From: Ectothiorhodospira lacustris
GTDB taxonomy: Bacteria; Pseudomonadota; Gammaproteobacteria; Ectothiorhodospirales; Ectothiorhodospiraceae
Assembly: GCF_022227845.1 (NCBI RefSeq)
Contig: NZ_JAJNQN010000007.1
Location: 1 to 64,000, forward strand
Length of the DNA: 64,000 nucleotides
Direction of reading: 5' to 3'
Part shown: piece by piece, positions 20,012 through 31,659 of the stretch
Layout: every line of letters starts with the position of its first letter
Numbering within the stretch: the stretch's first letter is position 1
The notes under the pieces: generated by a model
Seen by the model: the letters and a program-made list of their open reading frames with translations, nothing else
Told to the model about the DNA's origin: nothing
Database searches by the model: none
Program-made: the position numbers and the translations under genes

Positions 20012-22111
20012 ATGGACAACCTTCTACGCCTACTGATCATTGACGACGACCTCAACGACGCCGAGATGATGGTGAGCACGCTCAAGTCCGCCGGCCTGGC
20101 CGTCAGACCTGAGCGCGCCGAAGACGAAGAAGACCTGCTGACCAAACTGAAGCACCACACCCCGGATGTCATCATCTGCGCCCTCGGGCACCCTTCCCTT
20201 TCCCTCGACAAAGTCATTCAGAGCAGCCGCCAGATGGGGCGACATGCTCCCGTGGTCGCCGTTGCCACCAGTTCCGACACCGACATTGTGGAGTGTCTGG
20301 AATTGGGTGCGCATGACATGGTCCGGAAAAATCATATGGACCATCTACGACTGGTGATCACGCGGGCACTGGCCTTTCAGCAGCAGTGGCGCTCCCTGAA
20401 AGTCCTTGAGTCCTCCCTGAGGGAGACGGAGCGTCGCTGCAAGATGCTCCTGGACAATGCCCGAGATGCCATTGCCTACGTTCACGAAGGCATGCACCTT
20501 TACGCCAATCCCGCCTACCTGGAACTGTTCGGTTTCGCCGACATCGAGGAGATCGAAGGCATCCCCATCATGGACATGGTGGTGCGTGAGGAGCAACAGA
20601 AACTGAAGGAATGTCTGCGTCAGTATGACGACACCCAGAATGCGGACGCGCATCCCGACTCCCCCCCACAGCCCCAGGAATTGCAGCTCAAGCGCATTTC
20701 AGGGGAAAATTTTTCTGCGCCAATGGAATTCAGCAGCGCCATCATTGATGGCGAGCCCTGCATCCAGATACTCATCCGATCCAACGCCGGCGGCAACACG
20801 CTGGAACTGGAAAAGAAACTCAACTACCTGTCGCAACGGGACCTGATCACCGGCCTGTACAATCGGCAATATTTCCTGGAGTGCGTACAACAGGCCCTGG
20901 GGCAGGCCACCCAGAGCAAAGCCAATGCCACGCTGATCGAACTGACGGTAGACCAGTTCAGCGGTATCCGGGAACTGGTCGGTGTTGCCGGTGCGGACCT
21001 GGTGCTGAGCGACTTGGGCAAGCTGCTGGAAGAGGCCTGCGGTCAATCCGACATCGTTGCGCGGCTGGAAGGACAGGCCTACGGCATTCTCTGTCAGCAC
21101 TGGGAAATGCAGGAGATCCTGCAATTCACCCGTGACCTGCTGAGCCGGATCTCAGAACACATCTGCGAGGTGGAAGGGCGGTCCATCAGTTTCACCGCCT
21201 CCATCGGGGCCGCGCAGGTCGACGAGAATGCGCCCGATATCGACGAACTGCTGTCCCGGTCACACAAGGCCTGCGAGGAAGCGGCCACATCGGGCGGCAA
21301 CCGGACAGTCATCTACCAACCCAAAGAGGGGGAGATGACCCAGAAGCAACTGGATGAAACCTGGTCCAGGCGCATCACCGAGGCCATGGACAGCAACCGG
21401 CTGGTCCTGCTGTTCCAGCCCATCATCAGTCTCCATGGAGAGGCCGGCGAACGTTACGAAGTCTTCATGCGCCTCCTCAACAAAGGGGGGGAGGCCATCA
21501 GCCCCAGCCAATTCATGCCCAGCGCGGAACGCACGGACCTGGCACGGCAACTGGATCAATGGGTCATCGGCCAGGCACTCAGTACCCTGGCGGCACGACG
21601 CAAGGCAGGGTATGACACGGTGTTTTTCATCAAGATCACCGGCGGCACCCTCCATGACCCAGGCATGGTCCCCTGGATTGCCGACCGGCTCAAGGAGCAC
21701 CGCATCCCGGCCGAGTGCGCGGTGTTCCAGATCAAGGTGGCCACCGTCGTCGCCCACCTCAAGCAGGCGCGGGAACTGGTAAAGTCGCTCAAGAGCATTC
21801 ACTGTCAGTTCGTCCTGGACGACTTCGGCGTCGGACTCAATCCCTTCCAGATACTGCAGCACATCCCGGTGGATTACCTGAAGGTGGATGGTTCTTATAC
21901 CCGCAACCTGGCGAAGAGCATTGAGGACCAGGAAGTGCTCAAACATCTTACGGATACGGCCCATAGCCAGGGCAAGATGATCATTGCCCAACAGGTGGAA
22001 GAGGCCGCCACACTCTCCATACTCTGGGGGCTGGGCGTGAACTTCATTCAGGGGAATTTCCTGCAGGCCCCCTCCGGCGCCCTGGAATACGATTTCTCAT
22101 CCATGGGCTGA
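20012..22111 (+). CDS. FimX-like REC-PAS-GGDEF-EAL protein with degenerate active sites
   Basis: A 699-residue protein with domain order and length matching FimX (about 690). The REC domain (1-125) keeps the acidic IIDDDLND start, but the phospho-acceptor position is Ala57 (DVIICALGH), so it is a pseudo-receiver. A PAS domain follows at about 140-260. The GGDEF motif is replaced by EGQAY (353-357) and EAL by EVF (YEVFMRL, about 483-485), while DDFGVGLNPFQIL is a variant of the EAL metal loop. Such proteins bind c-di-GMP without making or breaking it and control type IV pilus assembly. The ATG at 20012 gives MDNLLRLLIID; a GTG at 19967 is in frame. Confidence 0.85.
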   Translation: MDNLLRLLIIDDDLNDAEMMVSTLKSAGLAVRPERAEDEEDLLTKLKHHTPDVIICALGHPSLSLDKVIQSSRQMGRHAPVVAVATSSDTDIVECLELGAHDMVRKNHMDHLRLVITRALAFQQQWRSLKVLESSLRETERRCKMLLDNARDAIAYVHEGMHLYANPAYLELFGFADIEEIEGIPIMDMVVREEQQKLKECLRQYDDTQNADAHPDSPPQPQELQLKRISGENFSAPMEFSSAIIDGEPCIQILIRSNAGGNTLELEKKLNYLSQRDLITGLYNRQYFLECVQQALGQATQSKANATLIELTVDQFSGIRELVGVAGADLVLSDLGKLLEEACGQSDIVARLEGQAYGILCQHWEMQEILQFTRDLLSRISEHICEVEGRSISFTASIGAAQVDENAPDIDELLSRSHKACEEAATSGGNRTVIYQPKEGEMTQKQLDETWSRRITEAMDSNRLVLLFQPIISLHGEAGERYEVFMRLLNKGGEAISPSQFMPSAERTDLARQLDQWVIGQALSTLAARRKAGYDTVFFIKITGGTLHDPGMVPWIADRLKEHRIPAECAVFQIKVATVVAHLKQARELVKSLKSIHCQFVLDDFGVGLNPFQILQHIPVDYLKVDGSYTRNLAKSIEDQEVLKHLTDTAHSQGKMIIAQQVEEAATLSILWGLGVNFIQGNFLQAPSGALEYDFSSMG

Positions 22112-22113
22112 CC

Positions 22114-22143
22114 CTCCCTCCTCCCCTGAGGGGAGAAGGGAGG
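22114..22143. repeat. CTCCCC/GGGGAG palindrome, fimX-htpX gap
   Basis: A near-perfect inverted repeat built on CCTCCCCTGAGGGGAG between two converging genes. It belongs to a dispersed hairpin family also seen at 29032, 38118-38204 and 41521. It may act as a bidirectional transcription end. Confidence 0.55.
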
Positions 22144-22153
22144 ACAGCGAAGG

Positions 22154-23044
22154 TCAGCGGCCGCCGGCCTTGAGGGCCATGATGCGCTCTTCCAGCGGCG
22201 GGTGGGTCATGAACAGTTTCTTGATCCCCTGCCCCATGCCGCCACGGATGCCGAAGGCCTGCATCTGGTCGGGCATCTGGCTGGGCTGCCCCTGAGCGGC
22301 ACGCAGACGCTCCAGGGCTGCGATCATCTTCTCCCGGCCGGCCAACTTGGCACCGCCCTCGTCGGCACGGAATTCCCGCTGACGGGAGAACCACATGACG
22401 ATGATGGAAGCCAAAATGGCCAGGATGATTTCCGCCACGATGGTGGTCACCCAGAAGGCCGGGCCATGGCCTTCCTCGTTCTTGAACACCACCCGATCCA
22501 CCAGGTGACCGATGACGCGGGCCAGGAAGATCACGAAGGTGTTGATCACCCCCTGAATCAGGGCCAGGGTGACCATGTCGCCGTTGGCCACGTGGGCCAC
22601 TTCGTGCCCCAGTACGGCCTCCACCTCATCCCGGTTCATGTTGTGCATGAGCCCGGTACTCACGGCCACCAGGGCATTGTTCCTGCTCATGCCGGTGGCG
22701 AAGGCGTTGGGGTCCGGGGAGTCGAAGATGCCCACTTCCGGCATGCCGATACCGGCCTGCTGGGCCTGGCGGCGTACGGTTTCCACCAGCCACTGCTCGG
22801 TTTCGCTGCGGGGCTGTTCGATGACCTGCACGTTCATGGTCTTCTTGGCCATCCACTTGGAAATGGCCAGGGAGATGAAAGAGCCCCCGAAGCCGAAGAC
22901 GGCGGCGAAGACCAGCAGGTTGCTGAGGTTCAGGTTGGTCCCTGATTCATCCAGGATGCGCTCCACTCCCAGAATCCGCAGGGTGATGCTTAACACCACG
23001 ATGATGGCCAGGTTAGTGGCCAGGAACAGGGCGATGCGCTTCAT
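22154..23044 (-). CDS. htpX: Membrane zinc metalloprotease HtpX
   Basis: A 296-residue M48 protease, the usual HtpX length. Two N-terminal membrane helices (about 4-25 and 38-58) are followed by the zinc site [13 protein letters not shown], a second hydrophobic pair ([38 protein letters not shown]) and the third ligand in [17 protein letters not shown]. It degrades misfolded inner-membrane proteins from the cytoplasmic face. The C-terminal [14 protein letters not shown] is typical. The ATG at 23044 gives [11 protein letters not shown], the family start. It converges with the FimX-like gene. Confidence 0.95.
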   Translation of the reverse strand: MKRIALFLATNLAIIVVLSITLRILGVERILDESGTNLNLSNLLVFAAVFGFGGSFISLAISKWMAKKTMNVQVIEQPRSETEQWLVETVRRQAQQAGIGMPEVGIFDSPDPNAFATGMSRNNALVAVSTGLMHNMNRDEVEAVLGHEVAHVANGDMVTLALIQGVINTFVIFLARVIGHLVDRVVFKNEEGHGPAFWVTTIVAEIILAILASIIVMWFSRQREFRADEGGAKLAGREKMIAALERLRAAQGQPSQMPDQMQAFGIRGGMGQGIKKLFMTHPPLEERIMALKAGGR

Positions 23045-23149
23045 GCTGTCTCCATGATCTGAAGGTTGGGGGTTGTCAATCAAAGGTCCGGCGTATTAGA
23101 TGGGGTTTGGCGTGAAAAATTCAAGCACAAAAAAGCTGCAGCCGTAGTC

Positions 23150-23175
23150 GGCCCGCCCCCACGTGGGGGCGGGCC
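23150..23175 (-). terminator. Perfect 26-base palindrome after parC
   Basis: GGCCCGCCCCCAC and its exact complement GTGGGGGCGGGCC abut to form a 26-base perfect palindrome, 39 bases past the parC stop. On the minus strand a T6 run follows about 20 bases later, after GCTGCAGC. It probably ends parC transcription, though the spacing to the T-run is not canonical. Confidence 0.5.
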
Positions 23176-23214
23176 TTGGCCGCGAAAGCCGAGTCCTTTC
23201 CTCCTGAACCTGAT

Positions 23215-25467
23215 CTACGGGGTGACGGCGTTGAGGGCATCCACCTTCTGGAATCCCCGGGGCAACTTCTTGCCCCGGCGGCCCCGCTCACCCAGATACT
23301 CTTCCAGTTCGGCGCCCTTCACCGCCTTGAACTTCTTGCCGGCCACCACATTGAGCACTTCGCCCTCCGCCAACAGGACCGGCTCCACCATCCATTCCTC
23401 CCGGGCCTTGAGGCGGGCCGAGGGGATATTGATGATCTTGTTGCCCTTGCCCCGGGCCATCCTGGGCAGGTCCGACAAGGCCGTGACCAGCAGATAGCCA
23501 TCGGTGGTGGCCGCCGCCAAACGCTGACGCTCCGGATCCCGGATCCGGACCGGCGGCAACACGTTGGCCCCCTCCGGCACCGTCAGCACCACCTTGCCCG
23601 CCCGGTTGCGGGAGATCATGTCGTCCAGGGTGCAGATGAAGCCGTAGCCATGATCGGTAGCCAACAGATAGAGATCGTCCGATGCCCCCATCATCACCCC
23701 GACAAAGCGGGCACCGTCCGGCGGCGACAGCCGCCCCGACAGGGGCTCCCCCTGCCCCCGTGCCGACGGCAGGGTATGAGCGGCCAGGGCATAGGTACGC
23801 CCGGTGGAATCGATGAATACCGCCTGCTGATTGCTGCGCCCCAGGGCGGCGGACAGGAAACCGTCACCAGACTTGTAGCTGAGTCCGGCGGCGTCCACTT
23901 CATGACCCTTGGCGGCACGCGCCCACCCCATGCGGGAAAGTGCCACGGTCAGGGGTTCCGAGGGGATCAGGGCCGACTCATCCAGGGCCTGGGCGGCGGC
24001 CCGCTGCACGATGGGGGAGCGGCGATCATCACCGAACTTCTCCGCGTCGGCGGCAATCTCGTCACGCACCAGGTTTCTGAGCAATTCGCTGGAATCCAGG
24101 ATGGCCTTCAGCTGTTCCCGTTCCCGGGACAGCTCATCCTGTTCACCGCGGATCTTCATCTCTTCCAGCTTGGCCAGATGGCGCAGCTTGAGTTCCAAAA
24201 TGGCTTCGGCCTGGGTATCGGTGAGTCCGAAGCGTTCCATCAGCACCGGCTTGGGCGCGTCATGCTCACGGATGATGCGGATCACTTCATCGATGTTCAG
24301 GTAAGCGATCAGCAAACCTTCCAGGATGTGCAGCCGTTTTTCCACCTTGTCCAGGCGCCACTGCAGACGGCGGCGCACGGTCTCGGTGCGAAAGATCAGC
24401 CACTCGGTCAGGAGCTGGACCAGGTTCTTCACCTGAGGCCGGCCGTCCAGGCCGATGACATTCAGGTTCACCCGGTAGCTGCGCTCCAGGTCCGTGGTGG
24501 CGAACAGGTGAGCCATGAGGCCCGGGATATCCACCCGGTTGGAACGAGGGGTGATGACCAGGCGGGTGGGATGCTCGTGGTCCGACTCATCCCGCAGGTC
24601 CTCCACCATGGGCAACTTCTTGGCGTTCATCTGGGCGGCGATCTGCTCCAGCACCTTGGCCCCGGAGACCTGGTGGGGTAGTGCCGTGATGATGATGTCG
24701 CCATTTTCCCGTTCATGACGGGCCCGCATGCGCAGGCTGCCGTGACCGGTGCGATACAGCGCCGCCAATTCATGACGGGGGGTGATGATCTCCGCCTCGG
24801 TAGGAAAGTCCGGCCCCTGGATATGCCGACACAGTTCCTCCAGCGAGGCCTCCGGATGCGCCAGCAGGTGGATGCAGGCGGCGGCCACTTCCCTGAGGTT
24901 ATGGGGCGGGATGTCCGTGGCCATGCCGACGGCAATGCCGGTGCCGCCGTTGAGCAGCACATTGGGCAGACGGGCGGGCAGGACCTTGGGCTCTTCCAGG
25001 GTACCGTCGAAGTTGGGCGCCCAGTCGGCGGTCCCCTGCCCCAGTTCCGACAGCAACAGCTGGGCATAGGCGGACAGCCGGGCCTCGGTATAGCGCATGG
25101 CCGCGAAGGACTTGGGATCATCCGGCGAGCCCCAGTTACCCTGGCCGTCCACAAAGGGATAGCGAGAGGAGAAGGGCTGCGCCAGCAGCACCATGGCCTC
25201 GTAGCAGGCGGAATCACCATGAGGATGGAACTTGCCCAGCACGTCCCCCACGGTACGGGCGGATTTCTTGTGCTTGGAGACAGCGGACAGGCCCAGCTCG
25301 CTCATGGCATAGATGATGCGCCGCTGCACGGGCTTGAGCCCGTCCCCCACATGGGGCAGAGCCCGGTCCAGGATGACGTACATGGAATAGTCCAGGTACG
25401 CCTTTTCCGTAAAGGTCTTGAGCGGCAGGCGTTCGACGCCTTCCAGATTCAGGTCGTAATTGCTCAT
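23215..25467 (-). CDS. parC: DNA topoisomerase IV subunit A
   Basis: A 750-residue ParC, matching the E. coli length. The catalytic tyrosine is in [12 protein letters not shown]. The quinolone-resistance region reads [20 protein letters not shown], with the wild-type Ser and Glu. The [16 protein letters not shown] segment is conserved, and the C-terminal beta-pinwheel contains repeated blades ([20 protein letters not shown]). It forms the A2B2 enzyme with ParE, encoded about 370 bases upstream, and decatenates chromosomes. The ATG gives [16 protein letters not shown]. The two genes are separated by a small membrane-protein gene. Confidence 0.96.
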   Translation of the reverse strand: MSNYDLNLEGVERLPLKTFTEKAYLDYSMYVILDRALPHVGDGLKPVQRRIIYAMSELGLSAVSKHKKSARTVGDVLGKFHPHGDSACYEAMVLLAQPFSSRYPFVDGQGNWGSPDDPKSFAAMRYTEARLSAYAQLLLSELGQGTADWAPNFDGTLEEPKVLPARLPNVLLNGGTGIAVGMATDIPPHNLREVAAACIHLLAHPEASLEELCRHIQGPDFPTEAEIITPRHELAALYRTGHGSLRMRARHERENGDIIITALPHQVSGAKVLEQIAAQMNAKKLPMVEDLRDESDHEHPTRLVITPRSNRVDIPGLMAHLFATTDLERSYRVNLNVIGLDGRPQVKNLVQLLTEWLIFRTETVRRRLQWRLDKVEKRLHILEGLLIAYLNIDEVIRIIREHDAPKPVLMERFGLTDTQAEAILELKLRHLAKLEEMKIRGEQDELSREREQLKAILDSSELLRNLVRDEIAADAEKFGDDRRSPIVQRAAAQALDESALIPSEPLTVALSRMGWARAAKGHEVDAAGLSYKSGDGFLSAALGRSNQQAVFIDSTGRTYALAAHTLPSARGQGEPLSGRLSPPDGARFVGVMMGASDDLYLLATDHGYGFICTLDDMISRNRAGKVVLTVPEGANVLPPVRIRDPERQRLAAATTDGYLLVTALSDLPRMARGKGNKIINIPSARLKAREEWMVEPVLLAEGEVLNVVAGKKFKAVKGAELEEYLGERGRRGKKLPRGFQKVDALNAVTP

Positions 25468-25503
25468 GAATGTCCGTCGATTGCGGGCAAGGGATCAGGA
25501 CCA

Positions 25504-25737
25504 TCAGTCCTCTTCGGACTTGATGTCCTGAAAATACAGCCAGCCCATGGGAATCATCAGCAGGTAGCCTCCCACGGTGAGCACCCAGGCGTAGCCCGGG
25601 AAGCGCCAAGCCGGCGGATAGACGCCACCCAGGCCGGCAGTGGCCAGCTCCAGGATGCCGGCCATGGCCATGATGATGCCCGCAAAACTGAGCAGGATCA
25701 GCGCCAGGCGCTTTCCGAATCCGATGGGTGTTGCCAT
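25504..25737 (-). CDS. Small membrane protein between parE and parC
   Basis: A 77-residue protein with two membrane helices: about residues 10-32 (ALILLSFAGIIMAMAGILEL) and 48-68 (YAWVLTVGGYLLMIPMGWLY). The tail is short and acidic (KSEED). AGGAG lies a few bases upstream of the ATG. I do not recognise a family. It is on the same strand as parE and parC and lies between them, so it is probably co-transcribed. There is no evidence that it acts with topoisomerase IV. Confidence 0.65.
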   Translation of the reverse strand: MATPIGFGKRLALILLSFAGIIMAMAGILELATAGLGGVYPPAWRFPGYAWVLTVGGYLLMIPMGWLYFQDIKSEED

Positions 25738-25794
25738 TTCAAGCTCCTGTTGTGTGTGAATCTCACGCTGAAGCAGTGCTGGGGGATCGCATTT

Positions 25795-25818
25795 TCGCGG
25801 GCGGGCCGCTCCCACAGT
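25795..25818. repeat. REP-like palindrome
   Basis: TCGCGGGCGGGCCGCTCCCA resembles the Pseudomonas-type REP sequence with GC-rich arms ending in CTCCCACAG. It lies in the 103-base gap between parE and the small membrane gene. Only one clear copy is seen in the window. Confidence 0.4.
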
Positions 25819-25840
25819 GTCATGGGATGCCATGAACCCT

Positions 25841-27763
<1,923 letters not shown>

Positions 27764-27825
27764 CTAATGTATGAAACATCAGGACAAGTTACAAGCATGC
27801 AGGGCTGGGAAACGCCTCCTTTGCC

Positions 27826-28096
27826 GTCACTCCCGCGACGGTGGAAGTCCAAAATTTTCAGTCCGCAACTGGATTCCCGCTTGCGCGGGAATGACGGAAT
27901 TAGGGGAAGGCATCTCATTTCCAGCAGGCTGGATTCCCGCTTGCGCGGGAATGACTTATTGAGAACATCCTTGAAAGAGAACGGCGGTAGCCCCAACAAT
28001 GTAAAGAGAAACACCGAGCAACTTCCCCGTCACTCCCGCGAAGGCGGGGTCCGGAATTTCCGGTCTGTGACTGGATTCCCGCTTGCGCGGGAGTGA
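27826..28096. repeat. Cluster of dRS3-like repeats between parE and the thioredoxin gene
   Basis: The 405-base gap 27746-28150 holds no gene. It carries a full element at 27826-27895 (GTCACTCCCGCG left, GGATTCCCGCTTGCGCGGGA right), an orphan right half at 27931-27955, and a second full element at 28029-28096. The three right halves share GGATTCCCGCTTGCGCGGGA exactly. The intervening bases are unique. Confidence 0.8.
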
Positions 28097-28150
28097 CTTG
28101 CTCGGAACATCCAAAGGGTCACACCCTACAACCACAGGATCTTTCTGCCC

Positions 28151-29014
28151 ATGAGCCTCTCTCCCTTCATCGTCGATGTCACGGAAGCCGACTTCCAGTC
28201 AGTGGTGATTGAGGGCTCCCATGAGCACCTGGTGCTGGTGGACTTCTGGGCCGACTGGTGCCAGCCCTGCAAGATGCTACTACCCCTGCTCTCGGCCTTG
28301 GCCGAGGAGTATGGCGGCAAGTTCGTGCTGGCCAAGGTGAACAGCGACCGGGAACAGGGACTGGCCGTGGAGCACGGGGTGCGCAGCATCCCCACGGTGA
28401 TCTTCTACCAGGATGGACGACCGGTGGATCAGTTCATGGGCATGCAGCCTGAATCGAGCATCCGCGCCCAACTGGAGAAATACCTGCCCGGCCCCGAGGC
28501 GCAAGGGCGTCAGGCGGCGCAAGCCGCGCTGGCTGCGGGTGATGCGGCGCAGGCAGTGTCGCTGCTGGAAGCGGTGCTGGAAGATCACCCTGACCGGCAG
28601 GCCCTGAAGATCGACTTGGCCAAGGCCCTGATTCAAGCCGGACGGGCGGATGAGGCGGAAATAGCCATCAAGACCCTGCCCATGGACCTGTATGAACAGG
28701 CCTCGGTGCGACTACTGGAAGCACAGCTCCATTTTGCGCGGGCGGTCGGGAAGCCGGACGCGCTGCCGGTGCTGAAGAAGAGACTGGAGTCCGAGCCGGA
28801 CGACCCGGAAGCCCTGCATCGTCTGGGCTGTGCACTGATCCTTGAGGGGGAACATCAGACCGGGCTGGACAAGCTGATCCAGCTCATGCGCCAGCATCGC
28901 AGGTATGGGGATGATGCCGGTCACAAGGCCCTGCTGGCGGCATTCGAGCTTTTAGGGGCCAGACACCCGCTGGTGAATGAGTATCGGCGCAAGATGATGG
29001 CGCTGATGTACTGA
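28151..29014 (+). CDS. Thioredoxin-TPR protein (CnoX/YbbN-like)
   Basis: A 287-residue protein. An N-terminal thioredoxin domain (1-110) carries the active site FWADWCQPCKMLLP and the cis-Pro loop SIPTVIFY. The rest is a TPR-like helical region (AALAAGDAAQAVSLLEAVLE; DPEALHRLGCALILEGEHQTGL). The organisation and length match CnoX/YbbN, a redox chaperone that holds oxidised proteins and hands them to GroEL or DnaK. E. coli CnoX has SxxC and lacks oxidoreductase activity; this protein has both cysteines (CQPC) and may retain it, as in Caulobacter-type homologues. Convergent with dsbC. Confidence 0.88.
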   Translation: MSLSPFIVDVTEADFQSVVIEGSHEHLVLVDFWADWCQPCKMLLPLLSALAEEYGGKFVLAKVNSDREQGLAVEHGVRSIPTVIFYQDGRPVDQFMGMQPESSIRAQLEKYLPGPEAQGRQAAQAALAAGDAAQAVSLLEAVLEDHPDRQALKIDLAKALIQAGRADEAEIAIKTLPMDLYEQASVRLLEAQLHFARAVGKPDALPVLKKRLESEPDDPEALHRLGCALILEGEHQTGLDKLIQLMRQHRRYGDDAGHKALLAAFELLGARHPLVNEYRRKMMALMY

Positions 29015-29031
29015 ATGTTCTCATCCCCGCC

Positions 29032-29057
29032 CCTTCTCCCCCCGGTGGGGAGAAGGG
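29032..29057. repeat. CCTTCTCCCC hairpin between cnoX-like gene and dsbC
   Basis: CCCTTCTCCCC and GGGGAGAAGGG face each other with a short loop between two converging genes. It is the same hairpin family as at 22114 and 38180. No T-run follows. Confidence 0.6.
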
Positions 29058-29077
29058 TACGAGGTTCCATGCGATGA

Positions 29078-29815
29078 TCAGCGCTGCACCGACTTCACGT
29101 GCCGGATCATCTCCATGATGTCCCCGGCCGGACGATAGCCGGGGATCAGGTCGCCACTTTCCAGCAGGATGGCCGGCGTGCCGTTGATGCCCATCATCTG
29201 CCCCGTGATGACGTGCTCTCTGACCGGGGTCTCGCAGTTCTTCTCATCGATGTTCTTGCCGTCCTTGACCCGATCCATGGCCCCGGCCCGGTCATCGGCA
29301 CACCAGATGCCCACCATCTTGCGGAAGGTGGGGCTACCCTCGCCGGAGCGGGGGAACATCACGTAACGCACCTTCACGCCCTGCTCGTTCAATGCCGGCA
29401 CTTCTTCATGCAGGCGACGGCAATAAGGACAGTCCACGTCGGTGAACACGGTGATGACATGCTCTGTCCGCCCCTTGGGGGCATAGATCACCATGCCGGA
29501 CTCATCCATCCCGGTCAGCATGTCGCGTCGCCCCACTGAACGGGCCTCGGATGTCAGGCTGCGACGGGTATCCAGTTCCACCAGTTCACCATCCAGCACA
29601 TATTGGCCATCCGCACTGATATAGAACAGCTGAGCCCCATATCTCACCTCGTAGAGTCCCTTCACCGGCGTTTCCTGAATACTGCTGGGCTCGGCGTTGG
29701 GCACCAGCAGGGACACCCGCTCCTGGAGCTGTCGCAGAGTCTGGGCGTCCGCACCAGCCACGGCCGGCACCACCAGCAGGATAACGAGGACAAGAGAAAG
29801 ACCGTATCTATACAT
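29078..29815 (-). CDS. dsbC: Periplasmic thiol:disulfide isomerase DsbC
   Basis: A 245-residue protein with a cleavable signal peptide (VLVILLVVPAVAGADA). The N-terminal dimerisation domain (25-80) is followed by a thioredoxin-fold domain with active site FTDVDCPYCRRLHEE, and a second structural cysteine pair (GIWCADD, DEKNCETP). The cis-Pro loop is INGTPAILLESG. It shuffles wrong disulfides in the periplasm and is kept reduced by DsbD. The xerD-dsbC order matches many gammaproteobacteria, but here 143 bases separate them. No strong promoter was recognised in that gap. Confidence 0.95.
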   Translation of the reverse strand: MYRYGLSLVLVILLVVPAVAGADAQTLRQLQERVSLLVPNAEPSSIQETPVKGLYEVRYGAQLFYISADGQYVLDGELVELDTRRSLTSEARSVGRRDMLTGMDESGMVIYAPKGRTEHVITVFTDVDCPYCRRLHEEVPALNEQGVKVRYVMFPRSGEGSPTFRKMVGIWCADDRAGAMDRVKDGKNIDEKNCETPVREHVITGQMMGINGTPAILLESGDLIPGYRPAGDIMEMIRHVKSVQR

Positions 29816-29958
29816 GTAGGTGACTCTTTGGTGATGTTTGGCTGTCGCTGCAAATCACAGCGGTGTCAGGGTATGACAAGGCAAGGCGTCATTCGATCCC
29901 CTGACAGAGTATGAGATTCATCAAAAGGGGGCCATGGTAGCGGGAACCGGCAGCGGGT

Positions 29959-30864
29959 TCACCCCCTGGGGTGATGGGCGGCATGCAGGTCCTTGAGCCG
30001 CTCCGTTGCCACATGGGTATAGATCTGGGTGGTGGAGAGACTGGAGTGGCCCAGCAACATCTGCACCACCCGCAGGTCAGCCCCATGATTCAGCAGGTGG
30101 GTGGCAAAGGCATGGCGCAGCGTATGGGGTGACAGATGCTTGTCAATCCCCGCGTTTTGCGCATGACGCTTGATCAGATACCAGAACGCCTGACGGGTCA
30201 TGCCCTCACCCCGGCGGGTGACGAACAGGGCCTCCGACTGGCCGTGGCCCTGCATGAGTGCCGGCCTGCCCTCAGCCAGATAACGCTCCAGCCAGTCCAT
30301 GGCCTCCTCTCCCAGGGGGACCAGTCGTTCCTTGCCGCCCTTGCCCAGGGTACGCACCACCCCATGACGACGACTGACCTGTCCCAGGCGCAACCCCACC
30401 AACTCCGAGACACGCAGTCCGGTGGCATAGAGCACCTCCAGCATGGCCCGGTCACGCAGGCCGTTGGTGTCTGCCACCTCCGGGGCCGCCAGCAGGGCCT
30501 CCACCTCGGCCTCGGTGAGGGTATCGGGCAGCGGGCGCCCCAGCCGTGGGGCATCGATACGGGCCGTGGGATCATCCCGGATCCGGCCGGCCTGGAGCAG
30601 AAATCCATAAAAACGGCGCAGGGTGGACAACAGCCGCGCCAGACTGCGGGGTTTGGCGCCCGCTTCCAGCCGCTGGGCCAGATAGGCCAGCAACCGCCCC
30701 CGGTCCGCAGTGACCAGGGATGTGTCTTGCGCCTCCAGATAACGGGCCAGACCGCTCAGGTCGGCCCGGTAGGCCGACAGGGTGTGCTCACTCAGGCCTT
30801 CCTGCATCCATAGTGTATCGAGAAACCGGTCAATGACCGGCTGATCCTTGAGTCCCTCCGCCAC
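29959..30864 (-). CDS. xerD: Tyrosine recombinase XerD
   Basis: A 301-residue tyrosine recombinase of XerD length. The core-binding N-terminus is EGLSEHTLSAYRADL. Catalytic residues: Arg in ATGLRVSELVGL, Lys in TLGKGGKERLVPLG, the HxxR in LSPHTLRHAFATHLLNHG, His in MLLGHSSLSTTQ and Tyr in QIYTHVATERL. With XerC it resolves chromosome dimers at dif during division. The start is GTG with AAGGG upstream, three bases after the SPFH gene stop, so it appears to be the last gene of the PilZ-nfeD-SPFH-xerD unit. It is a housekeeping recombinase, not a phage integrase. Confidence 0.93.
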   Translation of the reverse strand: MAEGLKDQPVIDRFLDTLWMQEGLSEHTLSAYRADLSGLARYLEAQDTSLVTADRGRLLAYLAQRLEAGAKPRSLARLLSTLRRFYGFLLQAGRIRDDPTARIDAPRLGRPLPDTLTEAEVEALLAAPEVADTNGLRDRAMLEVLYATGLRVSELVGLRLGQVSRRHGVVRTLGKGGKERLVPLGEEAMDWLERYLAEGRPALMQGHGQSEALFVTRRGEGMTRQAFWYLIKRHAQNAGIDKHLSPHTLRHAFATHLLNHGADLRVVQMLLGHSSLSTTQIYTHVATERLKDLHAAHHPRG

Positions 30865-30867
30865 GAA

Positions 30868-31659
30868 TCAACCCTTGTCCTCGTCCTGTTTCGATACCAC
30901 CCGGGGCAGACCGTCCCCCATCAGGCCCTTGAAGGCGCTCATCAGGTCCATCGGGAAGGGAAAGATGACGGTAGAAGCATTCTTGTTGCTCATGTCACCC
31001 ATGGTCTGCAGATAACGCAACTGCAGGGCATGGGGGCTTTTGGCAAGGATGTCCGAGGCCTCGGTCAACTTCACCGCCGCCTGCAACTCCCCTTCGGCAT
31101 GGATCACCTTGGCCCGCCGCTCACGCTCGGCCTCCGCCTGCCGGGCAATGGCGCGGATCATGGTCTCGTTGAGATCCACGTGCTTGATCTCCACGTTGGC
31201 CACCTTGATGCCCCAGGCGTCGGTCTGGCTGTCCAGGATACTCTGAATGTCGTCGTTGAGCTTGTCCCGTTCCGAGAGCATTTCATCCAGGTCGTGCTTG
31301 CCCAGCACGGAGCGCAGGGTGGTCTGAGCCAGCTGGCTGGTGGCGTTGTTATAGTCCTCCACCTGAATGATGGCCTTGGCCGGGTCCACCACCCGGAAAT
31401 AGAGCACCGCGTTCACCCGCACGGTGACGTTGTCCTGGGAGATCACGTCCTGGCTGGGCACGTCCAGGGTGATGACCCGCAGGTCCACCCGCACCATCTG
31501 TTGGATGCCGGGGATGACGATGATCAGACCCGGTCCCTTGACCAGCTGGAATCGCCCCAGAAAGAAGATGACGCCCCGTTCGTACTCCGGGAGAATCCGG
31601 ATGGACATCACCAAAAAGCCGAGAATCAGGCCCAAAGGGACCAATAGTGCTGTGATCAT
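30868..31659 (-). CDS. SPFH/stomatin-like (slipin) membrane protein
   Basis: A 263-residue slipin. An N-terminal membrane segment ([16 protein letters not shown]) is followed by an SPFH domain ([39 protein letters not shown]) and a charged coiled coil ([23 protein letters not shown]). These proteins form oligomeric scaffolds in inner-membrane microdomains. The upstream nfeD gene overlaps the ATG by four bases; the NfeD-stomatin pair is a conserved functional unit in which the NfeD protease can cleave stomatin. Confidence 0.92.
   Translation of the reverse strand: MITALLVPLGLILGFLVMSIRILPEYERGVIFFLGRFQLVKGPGLIIVIPGIQQMVRVDLRVITLDVPSQDVISQDNVTVRVNAVLYFRVVDPAKAIIQVEDYNNATSQLAQTTLRSVLGKHDLDEMLSERDKLNDDIQSILDSQTDAWGIKVANVEIKHVDLNETMIRAIARQAEAERERRAKVIHAEGELQAAVKLTEASDILAKSPHALQLRYLQTMGDMSNKNASTVIFPFPMDLMSAFKGLMGDGLPRVVSKQDEDKG

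Noticed and set aside
29959-30864. Tyrosine recombinase as a phage or island integrase
   Set aside because: Length, motifs and the dsbC neighbour identify XerD; no attachment repeats or phage genes flank it.
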